This document shows positions 55,324 through 64,000 of a stretch of DNA of 64,000 bases, in pieces. The position numbers were made by a program, and so were the translations under genes. Under the pieces are notes generated by a model, which saw only the letters and a list, made by a program, of their open reading frames with translations, was not told the origin of the DNA and ran no database searches. Each line of letters starts with the position of its first letter. Positions within the stretch are counted from its first letter, which is position 1. This stretch comes from Streptomyces laurentii (GTDB lineage Bacteria; Actinomycetota; Actinomycetes; Streptomycetales; Streptomycetaceae), in NCBI GenBank assembly GCA_002355495.1, contig AP017424.1, forward strand, positions 5,521,501 to 5,585,500, given 5' to 3'.

Positions 55324-55646
55324 TGTGATGCGCCGTGGACGGGGGGGTGTATCCACGGCCGCTTGACGACCTGGCCCGGGTCAATGGGGGTCGTGTCACC
55401 GACTATCTCAGACAGGTGGCCTTGTCGCCAAAAGTCTTTACCGGGAATATGCGGACAAACATGGGCGGATCGTAGATGAATCCTCGGTGATGTACAGCAC
55501 CAACCTTTCAAACCATGAATAAATATGGGGTTCGCTGATTGTTTCCTCTCCCCGTCCGTATGGTGGACAGGCGGGCGGGGTCGCAAACGTCCTTGATCGG
55601 ACCAATCGCCGCCTTACGGGATCAATCATCCTTAAATGGTCCCGTG
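55324..55646 (+). other. AT-rich upstream region of the deacetylase-propeller operon
   Basis: From about 55430 to 55640 the GC content drops to near half, rare in this window. No coding region is supported. A TTAAAT about 10 bp before the deacetylase start could be a -10 for a leaderless transcript. The low GC may mark a promoter or a nucleoid-protein-bound segment. Confidence 0.45.
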
Positions 55647-56426
55647 ATGCCGATCGAGCGCCGCGGCGCCCTCCGGGCGGGTGCGGCCACCGCCCTCGCG
55701 GGGGCCCTCGCCACCGCCTGCGGTACGGAGCCCCGCGCCACCCCCGCACCCGCCGCCTCCGCCCGTTCCCGGGGCCCCGCCCCCGCCGCGCCCGTCGCCG
55801 CCCCCGCGCCGCGCCGCTACCCCGGCCGCCCCGCCGAGATCGCCACCGGCCCGCCCGACCGCCCCCGGGTCGCCCTCACCTTCCACGGACAGGGCGACCC
55901 CGACCTCACCCGCGCCGTCCTCGACCGGGCCGAACACGGCGGCGCCCGCCTCACCGTCCTCGCCGTCGGCGACTGGCTCGACCGGCACCCCGAGATGGCC
56001 CGGCGCGTCCTGGACGGCGGCCACGACCTCGGCAACCACACCCAGCGCCACATCGGCATCAACGACATGACCGAAGCCGAGGCATATGCCGAGATCGACG
56101 GCTGTGCCCGCCGGCTGCGCCGCCTCACCGGCTCCATCGGCACCTGGTTCCGCCCCTCGCGCACCCAGCACGCGAACGACACCGTCCGCGCGGCCGCCCG
56201 GCGCGCCGGATACCCGCACGTCCTGTCGTACGACATCGACTCCCTCGACTACACCTCGCCCGGCGCGGCCGCCGTCGTCGCGAACGTCACCGGGCGGATC
56301 CGGGCCGGATCGATCGTGAGCCTCCACTTCGGCTACCCGGACACCGTCGCCGCGCTGCCCCGACTCCTCGCCGACCTCGACCGCCGCGGCCTGCGCGCGG
56401 TGACCACCACGGAGCTGCTGAGCTGA
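55647..56426 (+). CDS. Polysaccharide deacetylase-like protein with altered motif 1
   Basis: A 259-residue exported protein. The N-terminus (PIERRGALRAGAATALAGAL, then ATAC) looks like a Tat-type or lipoprotein signal, followed by a Pro/Ala linker. The NodB/CE4 barrel has motif 2 GHDLGNHTQRH and motif 3 TWFRPSRTQH, and ends in SIVSLHFGYPDTV. Motif 1 reads LTFHGQGDPD, not TFDDG, so the usual catalytic and metal-binding Asp pair is missing. ATG 55647 fits the signal sequence. Its stop overlaps the start of the beta-propeller gene by one base (TGATG), so they act in one operon on the cell surface. Confidence 0.83.
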   Translation: MPIERRGALRAGAATALAGALATACGTEPRATPAPAASARSRGPAPAAPVAAPAPRRYPGRPAEIATGPPDRPRVALTFHGQGDPDLTRAVLDRAEHGGARLTVLAVGDWLDRHPEMARRVLDGGHDLGNHTQRHIGINDMTEAEAYAEIDGCARRLRRLTGSIGTWFRPSRTQHANDTVRAAARRAGYPHVLSYDIDSLDYTSPGAAAVVANVTGRIRAGSIVSLHFGYPDTVAALPRLLADLDRRGLRAVTTTELLS

Positions 56427-57679
56427 TGCCGAACCCCGCCCGCCCCCGCCCCCGCCCCTGTGCCCGTTCCCGTTCCCGTTCCCTGTCCGGGTCCCGATCC
56501 CGTACGCTGCCGGCCGCCGCCCTGCTCCTCGCCCTCGGCACCGGCCTCACCGCCTGCGGCGGCGGTTCCTCCCCGGTCTCGCCCGCCGCCACCGGCACCA
56601 AGGAGGCCGCCGCGCTCCCCGCCGTACCGAAACGGCCCGCCGACCCGGACGCACTGCCCGGCATGCCCCCGCCGCTCGACCCCCACGACCTCTACGCCGC
56701 CGACCGCCCGAACGCGCTCTCCCCGGTCGTCAAGGACTTCCCGTCCCGGGTCTACGTCCCCAACACCAACTCGAACACGGTCTCCGTCATCGACCCCGCC
56801 ACCTACAAGGTCATCGAGACCATCCCGGTCGGCAAGCAGCCGCAGCACGTCGTCCCCTCCTGGGACCTGAAGACCCTCTGGGTCAACAACGACCGCGGCA
56901 ACACCCTCACCCCCATCGACCCGGCCACCGGCCGCGCCGGCAAGCCCGTCGACGTCCACGACCCGTACAACCTCTACTTCACCCCGGACGGCAAGTACGC
57001 CGTCGTCATGGCCTCCCTCGACCGCGAGCTGGTCTTCCGCGACGCCCACAGCATGGAGCGGAAGAAGTCCGTCCCGGTCAGCTGCTACGGCGTCAACCAC
57101 GCCGACTTCTCCGCCGACGGCCGCTACTTCGTCGTCTCCTGCGAGTTCTCCGGCGAACTGCTCAAGGTCGACACGGCGGCGATGAAGGTCGTCGGGCAGC
57201 AGAAACTGCCCTTGAAGGGCGCCATGCCCCAGGACGTGAAGATCTCTCCCGACGGCAAGACCTTCTACGTCGCCGACATGATGGCGCACGGCATGTGGGT
57301 CCTCGACGGCGAGAAGTTCACCACCCCGACCCTGCTGCCCACCGGCAAGGGGTGCCACGGGCTCTACGTCTCCCGCGACTCCAAGGAGATGTACGTCTCC
57401 AACCGAGGCGAGGGCACCATCTCCGTCTTCGACTTCACCGAGGACAAGCTCACCAAGAAGTGGAAACTGCCCCAGGGCGGCTCGCCCGACATGGGCGGCG
57501 TCTCCGCCGACGGCAAGGTGCTGTGGCTGTCCGGCCGCTACAACTCCGAGGTGTACGCGATCGACACGACGAGCGGGAAGCAGCTCGCCCGCATCCCCGT
57601 CGGCAGCGGCCCGCACGGCCTCGCGGTCTACCCGCAGCCGGGGCGCTACTCGCTCGGGCACACGGGGGTGTTCCGCTGA
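56426..57679 (+). CDS. YVTN/beta-propeller lipoprotein
   Basis: A 417-residue lipoprotein: Arg/Pro-rich n-region, lipobox LTACG near residue 40, a linker, and six to seven beta-propeller blades (about 105-410) with YVTN-like repeats such as SRVYVPNTNSNTVSVIDPAT, KTFYVADMMAHGMWVLDGEK and KEMYVSNRGEGTISVFDFT. Propellers of this type usually bind other surface proteins or sugars. Translational coupling with the deacetylase suggests they work together on a cell-wall or extracellular polymer. Confidence 0.88.
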   Translation: MPNPARPRPRPCARSRSRSLSGSRSRTLPAAALLLALGTGLTACGGGSSPVSPAATGTKEAAALPAVPKRPADPDALPGMPPPLDPHDLYAADRPNALSPVVKDFPSRVYVPNTNSNTVSVIDPATYKVIETIPVGKQPQHVVPSWDLKTLWVNNDRGNTLTPIDPATGRAGKPVDVHDPYNLYFTPDGKYAVVMASLDRELVFRDAHSMERKKSVPVSCYGVNHADFSADGRYFVVSCEFSGELLKVDTAAMKVVGQQKLPLKGAMPQDVKISPDGKTFYVADMMAHGMWVLDGEKFTTPTLLPTGKGCHGLYVSRDSKEMYVSNRGEGTISVFDFTEDKLTKKWKLPQGGSPDMGGVSADGKVLWLSGRYNSEVYAIDTTSGKQLARIPVGSGPHGLAVYPQPGRYSLGHTGVFR

Positions 57680-57720
57680 CCCTCCGTCCGGGCGCTCGGC
57701 GCGCCGTCGGCCCCGCCCGG

Positions 57721-57737
57721 GCGTCCGGACCGGACGC
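57721..57737. terminator. Palindrome between convergent genes
   Basis: GCGTCCGG-A-CCGGACGC abuts the stop codon of the minus-strand GNAT gene. As RNA it would form a 7-bp stem with a 3-base loop. Confidence 0.45.
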
Positions 57738-58376
57738 TCAGTGTGCCGTCAGCAGCGCCTCGCCGCCCACCGGGCGGTAGCCCGCCGCCTGGAAGGCGCG
57801 GACGCTGCGGGCGTTGCCGGGGGACTGCTGGGCCCAGACCACCGGGTCCGGGGTGAGGTGGCGGGCGGCCCGCGCCAAGGCGCGGCCGAGGCCCCGGTGG
57901 CGGGCGTCCTCGTCGACCTCGACCGCCGCCTCCATCCGGCCCGCCACGCCCCGGCCCAGGGTCACCATGCCGCCGTCGGCGACCCAGACCCGTACCTCGT
58001 CCCGGTACGCCAGCGCGCGGGCCACCCGCGGATGTTCCTGGTCCGCGATCTCGCGCAGCGCGATCTCCGGTGCGCCCGGCAGCGCGCCGGCGACCGTCAG
58101 CAGGTCGATCGTGTTCATGGAACGGCCCGTCCGGGCCATCAGCGCGGCGAGGAACCGCGGGTTCATGGACGCCGCCAGCGGATCGGGGCAGGCCGCCGCC
58201 AGCTCCGCCCGGATCCACTCCGGATCCTCGTCCAGGAACACCACCGAGTGCGCCGTGAACGCCAGCACCCCGGCGTCGCGGGCGTTCGGCTGCGGCAGCA
58301 CCGTCGTCGAACCGTCCGGTGCCGGGAAGTCCCCCCGGGCCGCCGCCGCCAGGATCCCCGCCACGTCCGCGCTCAT
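57738..58376 (-). CDS. GNAT-family N-acetyltransferase
   Basis: A 212-residue protein whose C-terminal half is a GNAT domain: VEVDEDARHRGLGRALARAA (motif A with RHRGLG) and QQSPGNARSVRAFQAAGYRPV (motif B). The N-terminal 100 residues are of unknown function, with a conserved-looking HSVVFLDEDPEWIRAEL. ATG 58376 is preceded by GGGGG; other Met codons lie just upstream. It is divergent from the EF-hand gene. Confidence 0.85.
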   Translation of the reverse strand: MSADVAGILAAAARGDFPAPDGSTTVLPQPNARDAGVLAFTAHSVVFLDEDPEWIRAELAAACPDPLAASMNPRFLAALMARTGRSMNTIDLLTVAGALPGAPEIALREIADQEHPRVARALAYRDEVRVWVADGGMVTLGRGVAGRMEAAVEVDEDARHRGLGRALARAARHLTPDPVVWAQQSPGNARSVRAFQAAGYRPVGGEALLTAH

Positions 58377-58449
58377 GCCCCCATCATGGGCCATAGGATC
58401 GACCGATAATCTGGCCCCGACATCGAAGCACCATGAAGGGGCGGAAGCA

Positions 58450-58665
58450 GTGGCGGACATCGAGTCGGCGCGCACGGCATTCAACAAGTTCGACGTGGAC
58501 GGGGACGGCTTCATCACGGCCGCCGAGTACAAGCACGTCATGGCCGAGATGGGCGACTTCCACGTGACCGAGACCGTCGCGGAGGCGCTCATCAAGCAGC
58601 GTGACGACAACGGCGACGGACGGCTCTCCTGGGACGAGTTCTGGGCCCACCTCAGCCAGGCCTGA
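58450..58665 (+). CDS. Two-EF-hand calcium-binding protein
   Basis: A 71-residue calmodulin-like protein with two canonical EF-hand loops: DVDGDGFITAAE (residues about 15-26) and DDNGDGRLSWDE (about 52-63). Both carry Asp/Asn at positions 1, 3 and 5 and Glu at 12, so both should bind Ca2+. It resembles small Streptomyces Ca2+ sensors or buffers. GTG 58450 follows GGGGCGGAAG, and a -10-like GATAAT lies at 58405-58410. No partner protein is evident nearby. Confidence 0.93.
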   Translation: MADIESARTAFNKFDVDGDGFITAAEYKHVMAEMGDFHVTETVAEALIKQRDDNGDGRLSWDEFWAHLSQA

Positions 58666-58790
58666 TCCTCCCGGGGACGGACAGGCGGCCCGCAGGCCCC
58701 GGCGTACACCGCCTCGGGTCACCCGTACGGCGTACACCATGCGCACGTACGCGAGTTGCCGCCCGTCCGGACCCCGGTGACGATCGTCCG

Positions 58791-59720
58791 GTGACGCCTC
58801 CCGGACCCCCCGAACCTCGCGGGCCCCTCGGCACTCCGATACGCCGGACGGCCGCGGCCGCGCTCGCGGTCCTCGCCGTCCTCGTCATCGCCCTGCTCGG
58901 GGACTCGCTCGCCCAGACGGGCACCGGCGAACTCGAGATCCCCGCCGCCGGCGGCATCACCGTGCTGCGGCTCCTCGTCGTCACCGCCCTGGCCGTCCAC
59001 ATCGGCGAACTCGCCGGCGTCCGCATGGCGGGCGACGGGCCCCTGCCGCGCCGCTGGTCGCTGCCCGCCGCCGTCACCGGATTCGCCGCCTCCGCCGGAC
59101 TGCTCGTCCTGCTCTCCGCCCTCAGCGGACTCAAGCTCAGCACCGTGTACGGGCTGCGCGAGGGCCGGCTGCTGCTGATCACCGCCAACGCCTTCGTGCT
59201 CGCCGCGCTCTGCGCCGCCACCCGCCACCACGACCTCGCCACGCTGCCGCTGGCCGCCGCCGTCGGCGCCGAGGCGATGCGCGCCCACCCGGAGACGTAC
59301 AGCCCGGCCGTCGGCATCAGCCTCACCGTGGTCCATCTGACCGCCGCCTCGCTGTGGTTCGGCACCCTGTTGTACGTGCTGCGCACCATGCGGCTGCGCG
59401 GCGGCGGGCGGGACGTGCTGCTACGGTACGCGCGCATGGCGGGCTGGCTGTTCGCCGCCCTCGCCGTCACCGGCACCTTCTCGACTTTGCGCCGTCTTCC
59501 GCTCGACGGGCTGTTCACCACGGCCTACGGCCGGGTCCTCCTGGTCAAACTGGCCCTCTTCGGGGTGACCGCGCTGCTCGCGCTCACCGCCCGCCGCAGG
59601 TTGATGCGGGGCGCCGACGCCCAGCCGCCGGCCCGCGTCGAACTGGGCGTCCTGGGGGCCGTGGTCGTGGTCTCGGCGCTCCTCACCGTCGTCCCGGACC
59701 CGCACTGGCTGCTGCCGTAG
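58791..59720 (+). CDS. CopD-domain membrane protein
   Basis: A 309-residue integral membrane protein with eight or so helices. The CopD-like core covers about residues 170-270 (VVHLTAASLWFGTLLYVLR, then RYARMAGWLFAALAVTG and YGRVLLVKLALFGVTALLAL), where conserved His in VVHLTAASLW is typical. CopD proteins move copper across the membrane or help deliver it. No copC-like gene is adjacent, so a copper role is by family only. GTG 58791 is the likely start. Confidence 0.82.
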   Translation: MTPPGPPEPRGPLGTPIRRTAAAALAVLAVLVIALLGDSLAQTGTGELEIPAAGGITVLRLLVVTALAVHIGELAGVRMAGDGPLPRRWSLPAAVTGFAASAGLLVLLSALSGLKLSTVYGLREGRLLLITANAFVLAALCAATRHHDLATLPLAAAVGAEAMRAHPETYSPAVGISLTVVHLTAASLWFGTLLYVLRTMRLRGGGRDVLLRYARMAGWLFAALAVTGTFSTLRRLPLDGLFTTAYGRVLLVKLALFGVTALLALTARRRLMRGADAQPPARVELGVLGAVVVVSALLTVVPDPHWLLP

Positions 59721-59738
59721 GAACCCGCTTCGGACCGC

Positions 59739-59999
59739 TCAGCCGCGCGTCCCCACGTGGAGCGCGGAGCCCCAGAGCACGAGTGCCGCGCCCAGACCGA
59801 CCACGGCGCGGAGGGACTCGGCGGCCATGCCCGCGAGGAGCAGGCCGAAGCCGACGACGGCGAGGGCCGTGAGGAGGGCGGCGGTCGCGGTGTACTGGCG
59901 CTGGTCGTAGAGCCGGGCGAGCGGGAAGAAGTGCAGCCCCACGACCAGGCATATGCCGACCGGAATGAACGCCGGGTGCCCGCTCGCGTTCGAGGCCAT
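59739..59999 (-). CDS. Small membrane protein of unknown function
   Basis: An 86-residue protein with three predicted helices: about 10-27 (FIPVGICLVVGLHFFPLARL), 35-55 and 60-80. The pattern GLHFFPLARLYDQRQY is conserved-looking, but I cannot name a family. ATG 59999 is chosen because it leaves a short hydrophilic start before helix 1. It is convergent with CopD. Confidence 0.7.
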   Translation of the reverse strand: MASNASGHPAFIPVGICLVVGLHFFPLARLYDQRQYTATAALLTALAVVGFGLLLAGMAAESLRAVVGLGAALVLWGSALHVGTRG

Positions 60000-60103
60000 G
60001 GCGCGGACCTTATAACGGGAACGAGCGCGGGAGCGGGATCGGAAGGTCGGCAATATGTCAGCTACGCAGGGGAGTTGGCAGGTCGCTGCGATACGTTGGC
60101 GTC

Positions 60104-60886
60104 GTGACAGACATCGCCTCGCGCATCGACACCTCCCGGCCCCACACCGCCCGGATCTGGAACTACTGGACCGGCGGCAAGGACAACTACCCGGTCGACC
60201 GGGAGGCCGGCGACCGGATCCGGCAGCTGCACCCCGGGATCGGCTCGTACGCGAAGGCGGACCGGCTGTTCCTGGGGCGGGCGGTGCGCTACCTGGCCGA
60301 GGAGCAGGGCATCCGGCAGTTCCTGGACATCGGCACGGGCCTGCCGAGCGCCGACAACACCCACGAGGTCGCCCAGCGCGTCGCCCCCGACGCCCGCGTC
60401 GTCTACGTGGACAACGACCCGCTCGTCCTCGCGCACGCCCGTGCCCTGCTGGTCGGCACCCCCGAGGGCCGCACCGACTACCTGGACGCCGACCTGCGCA
60501 ACGTCGACGAGATCCTGGCCGCCGCCGCGAAGACCCTCGACTTCTCGCAGCCCGTCGCGCTGATGCTGCTCGGGGTCGTCATCTTCGTCGAGGACGACGA
60601 GGAGTCGTACACCCTCGTCCGCCGCCTCATGGACGCCCTCGCCCCCGGCAGCCACCTCGTCCTGTCGCACACGGTCACCCACCCCGACATGCCGGACGTC
60701 GACGAGGCCGTGGCCTTCTGGAACGAGCACGGCACCCCGAAGCTCACCCAGCGCACCCCCGCCGCCGTCACCCGCTACTTCGACGGCCTGGAACTCCTCG
60801 ACCCGGGCGTGGTCACCTGCTCCGCCTGGCGCCCGGAGACCCCGGCCGAGCCCGTCGCGATGTACGGCGGCGTCGCCCGCAAGTGA
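60104..60886 (+). CDS. SAM-dependent methyltransferase (DUF574 type)
   Basis: A 260-residue protein of a family much expanded in Streptomyces. The start TSRPHTARIWNYWTGGKDNY and the SAM-binding motif FLDIGTGLPSADNTHE (about 83-98), followed by VVYVDNDPLVLAHARALL, are hallmarks. Substrate is unknown for nearly all members. GTG 60104 has GATACG 8 bp upstream, so the message is probably leaderless. Confidence 0.9.
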   Translation: MTDIASRIDTSRPHTARIWNYWTGGKDNYPVDREAGDRIRQLHPGIGSYAKADRLFLGRAVRYLAEEQGIRQFLDIGTGLPSADNTHEVAQRVAPDARVVYVDNDPLVLAHARALLVGTPEGRTDYLDADLRNVDEILAAAAKTLDFSQPVALMLLGVVIFVEDDEESYTLVRRLMDALAPGSHLVLSHTVTHPDMPDVDEAVAFWNEHGTPKLTQRTPAAVTRYFDGLELLDPGVVTCSAWRPETPAEPVAMYGGVARK

Positions 60887-60891
60887 CGGAG

Positions 60892-60936
60892 GGCGCGGGT
60901 CGGGCCGCCTGGCCACCGGGCGGCCCGACCCGCGCC
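60892..60936 (+). terminator. Very strong terminator after the methyltransferase gene
   Basis: GGCGCGGGTCGGGCCGCC (60892-60909) pairs without mismatch with 60919-60936, an 18-bp stem around a 9-base loop. Confidence 0.85.
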
Positions 60937-61016
60937 GGGGTCATGAAGCCACCCTCACAGAACTCCTGTCACCGAGTGCCCGCCACGCGTACTCCGCCTT
61001 CCGCGCCGAAGCGAGC

Positions 61017-61217
61017 CCTAGGGCCTTTCTTTTGGATCAGGCTGGGCTCGCGTGCCCCGGCACGCGCGCTCGCCGCGTTGTCGTCGGTCGCCAACTCCCC
61101 CGTAGCCCTTCGGGCACGGGAGGTACCCCCACCGCGTTGTCTCCCTCCTCCGCCTTGCGATCACCCGCACCGGACCCCGCTCCCTGATCCAGCCTGATCC
61201 AAAAGAAAGGCCCTAGG
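61017..61217. mobile_element. MITE-like element with 29-bp terminal inverted repeats and TA flanks
   Basis: Bases 61017-61045 and 61189-61217 are perfect 29-bp inverted repeats (outer end CCTAGGGCCTTTC). The 143-bp core has no coding capacity but contains CCGCGTTGTC twice and a small inverted repeat. Each end reads TA next to GGGCC, which fits a TA target duplication as in IS630/Tc1-mariner elements, so it is probably a miniature element moved by a transposase elsewhere. I recall similar short repeats in other Streptomyces genomes. It sits between the convergent ends of the methyltransferase and sdaA genes. Confidence 0.8.
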
Positions 61218-61258
61218 CCGGCGCTTACACGTCGACGCACCGGCCGGGAGCTGCGGAC

Positions 61259-62644
<1,386 letters not shown>

Positions 62645-62730
62645 GGGAACTCCTTGTGGGGGCTAGACGCCATTGTCTGCCGGGGTGGTGCAGAACGTGC
62701 CGTCACTGCTGGTGTCGTGACAAATGGGGT

Positions 62731-62780
62731 GGGGCACCACGCTCACGGACAGGGCCACTGTCCAGTGTGCGCGGTGCCCC
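62731..62780 (-). promoter_or_regulatory. Long imperfect hairpin between glyA and sdaA
   Basis: GGGGCACC (62731-62738) pairs with GGTGCCCC (62773-62780), and GGACAG (62747-62752) with CTGTCC (62758-62763). The stretches between also pair partly, giving a hairpin of about 20 bp. It lies 66 bp after the glyA stop and 87 bp before sdaA, so it may be a terminator or attenuator in the sdaA leader. Confidence 0.55.
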
Positions 62781-62785
62781 GGAAG

Positions 62786-62823
62786 TTTCGTACGAACGAA
62801 CCGAAGAACAAAAGCGTACGAAA
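62786..62823. promoter_or_regulatory. Inverted repeat upstream of sdaA
   Basis: TTTCGTACG (62786-62794) and CGTACGAAA (62815-62823) form a 9-bp dyad with a 20-bp spacer. The left arm also contains the short palindrome TTCGTACGAA. The AT-rich setting suggests an operator or promoter site for sdaA. Confidence 0.45.
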
Positions 62824-62845
62824 TTACTTCAGGATGGCGCGAGGA

Positions 62846-64000
62846 TCACTTCAGGCCGGGGTACAGCGGGTGCTTGTCGGCGAGGGCCGTGACCCGCGCC
62901 TTCAGCGCCTCGGCGTCGAAGCCGGGCTTGAGCGTCTCGGCGATGATGTCGGCGACCTCGCGGAAGTCCTCGGCCTGGAAGCCGCGGGTGGCGAGGGCCG
63001 GCGTGCCGATGCGCAGGCCGGAGGTGACCATCGGCGGGCGCGGGTCGTTCGGAACGGCGTTCCGGTTGACCGTGATGCCCACCTCGTGCAGCCGGTCCTC
63101 GGCCTGCTGGCCGTCCAGCTCCGAGTTCCGCAGGTCGACCAGGAGCAGGTGCACGTCGGTGCCGCCGGACAGCACGGAGACACCGTGCTCGGTGACGTCG
63201 TCCCGCACCAGGCGCTCGGCGATGATCCGCGCGCCGTCCAGGGTGCGCTGCTGGCGCTCCTTGAACTCCTCCGAGGCCGCGACCTTGAAGGAGACGGCCT
63301 TGGCCGCGATCACGTGCTCCAGCGGGCCGCCCTGGAAACCGGGGAAGACCGAGGAGTTCAGCTTCTTCGCGAACTCCTTCTTCGCCAGGATGATGCCGCC
63401 GCGCGGGCCACCGAGCGTCTTGTGCGTGGTGGAGGTGACCACGTCCGCGTACGCGACCGGGTTCGGGTGCAGACCGGCCGCGACCAGACCCGCGAAGTGG
63501 GCCATGTCGACCCACAGGTAGGCCTCGACCTCGTCGGCGATCCGGCGGAACTCGGCGAAGTCCAGCTGACGCGGGTAGGCGGACCAGCCCGCGATGATCA
63601 CCTTGGGGCGGTGCTCCTTGGCGAGGCGCTCGACCTCGGCCATGTCGACCCGGCCCTGGTCGTCCACGTGGTACGCGACCACGTCGAACTGCTTGCCCGA
63701 GAAGTTCAGGCGCATGCCGTGGGTGAGGTGGCCGCCGTGGGCCAGGTCCAGGCCGAGGATCGTGTCGCCCGGCTGGGCGATCGCGAACAGGGCGGCCTGG
63801 TTGGCGGACGCGCCGGAGTGCGGCTGCACGTTGGCGTACTCGGCGCCGAACAGCTCCTTGATCCGGTCGATCGCGATCTGCTCGGCCACGTCGACGTGCT
63901 CGCAGCCGCCGTAGTAGCGGCGGCCCGGGTAGCCCTCGGCGTACTTGTTGGTGAGGACCGAACCCTGGGCCTCCATGACCGCGACCGGAGCGAAGTTCTC
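62846..64000 (-). CDS. glyA: Serine hydroxymethyltransferase, N-terminus outside window
   Basis: GlyA converts serine and tetrahydrofolate to glycine and methylene-tetrahydrofolate with PLP. About 384 residues are visible. They include ENFAPVAVMEAQGSVLTNKY (just inside the window edge), GRRYYGGCEHVD, the cofactor Lys in VTSTTHKTLGGPRGG, and FPGFQGGPLEHVIAAKA. The family is about 420 residues long, so some 35 N-terminal residues and the start codon lie past base 64000. It runs ahead of sdaA on the same strand; gcv genes are expected further upstream by synteny. Confidence 0.95.
   Translation of the reverse strand, partial: ENFAPVAVMEAQGSVLTNKYAEGYPGRRYYGGCEHVDVAEQIAIDRIKELFGAEYANVQPHSGASANQAALFAIAQPGDTILGLDLAHGGHLTHGMRLNFSGKQFDVVAYHVDDQGRVDMAEVERLAKEHRPKVIIAGWSAYPRQLDFAEFRRIADEVEAYLWVDMAHFAGLVAAGLHPNPVAYADVVTSTTHKTLGGPRGGIILAKKEFAKKLNSSVFPGFQGGPLEHVIAAKAVSFKVAASEEFKERQQRTLDGARIIAERLVRDDVTEHGVSVLSGGTDVHLLLVDLRNSELDGQQAEDRLHEVGITVNRNAVPNDPRPPMVTSGLRIGTPALATRGFQAEDFREVADIIAETLKPGFDAEALKARVTALADKHPLYPGLK

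Noticed and set aside
55438..55560. Short minus-strand peptide in the AT-rich region before the deacetylase gene
   Set aside because: No start with ribosome-binding site, no codon bias, and it spans the likely promoter.

Overview
This 64 kb window is chromosomal DNA of a Streptomyces or very close relative. The GC content is very high, third codon positions are almost always G or C, GTG starts are common, and the gene families and their order match the region I recall from S. coelicolor running from pta/pfkA (around SCO5425) through the glgE cluster to sdaA/glyA (around SCO5470). Those locus numbers are from memory, not from a search. I see no rRNA, tRNA, CRISPR array, prophage, complete insertion sequence or secondary-metabolite cluster.

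Layout. 1-8444: end of a central-carbon block (pta, truncated by the window edge, divergent from pfkA), a membrane-anchored XRE-type protein, and a CitA/CitB-like two-component system divergent from a dicarboxylate symporter. 8492-12451: a MerR-thioredoxin pair, a two-gene unit of an unknown duplicated-domain protein plus an AbiEii-like nucleotidyltransferase, then three adjacent small genes that all look broken by frameshifts. 12568-20469: a transport and regulation block with a TetR-controlled MMPL exporter carrying a C-terminal DUF3817-like domain, a NarL-type two-component system, a FtsX-type ABC pair and a DUF2871 membrane protein. 20519-23743: a DUF6817-like gene with an out-of-frame S1 domain, divergent from a HelD-type helicase-like ATPase.

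23755-36945: the alpha-glucan/maltose-1-phosphate (GlgE) pathway. On the minus strand glgE, treS, mak and glgB run together: TreS and maltokinase make maltose 1-phosphate, GlgE polymerises it, GlgB branches the glucan, and glgP on the plus strand degrades it. An NmrA-like NAD(P)-binding protein and a divergent AraC regulator lie between glgE and glgP, where I would expect glgE and glgP to be neighbours. 37019-46094: a second NarL-type system, a secreted M4 metalloprotease and a heterodimeric ABC exporter. 46153-50036: a DrrA/DrrB-type ABC exporter followed by its own kinase and regulator. 50090-60936: two GNATs, tandem lipoprotein L,D-transpeptidases, an enoyl-CoA hydratase, an anti-sigma-like ATPase, a variant polysaccharide deacetylase with a YVTN beta-propeller lipoprotein, an EF-hand protein, CopD, a small membrane protein and a SAM methyltransferase. 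61017-61217: a MITE-like element. 61259-64000: sdaA and glyA (truncated by the window edge).

Two cross-cutting observations stand out. At least six genes are interrupted by apparent one- or two-base indels, mostly in short G/C runs, including glgE and a histidine kinase. This points either to residual sequencing error or to local decay, and it affects how the products should be read. Several proteins also carry short in-frame tandem repeats (9- and 15-bp units) in linkers or insertions, a likely source of strain-to-strain length variation.
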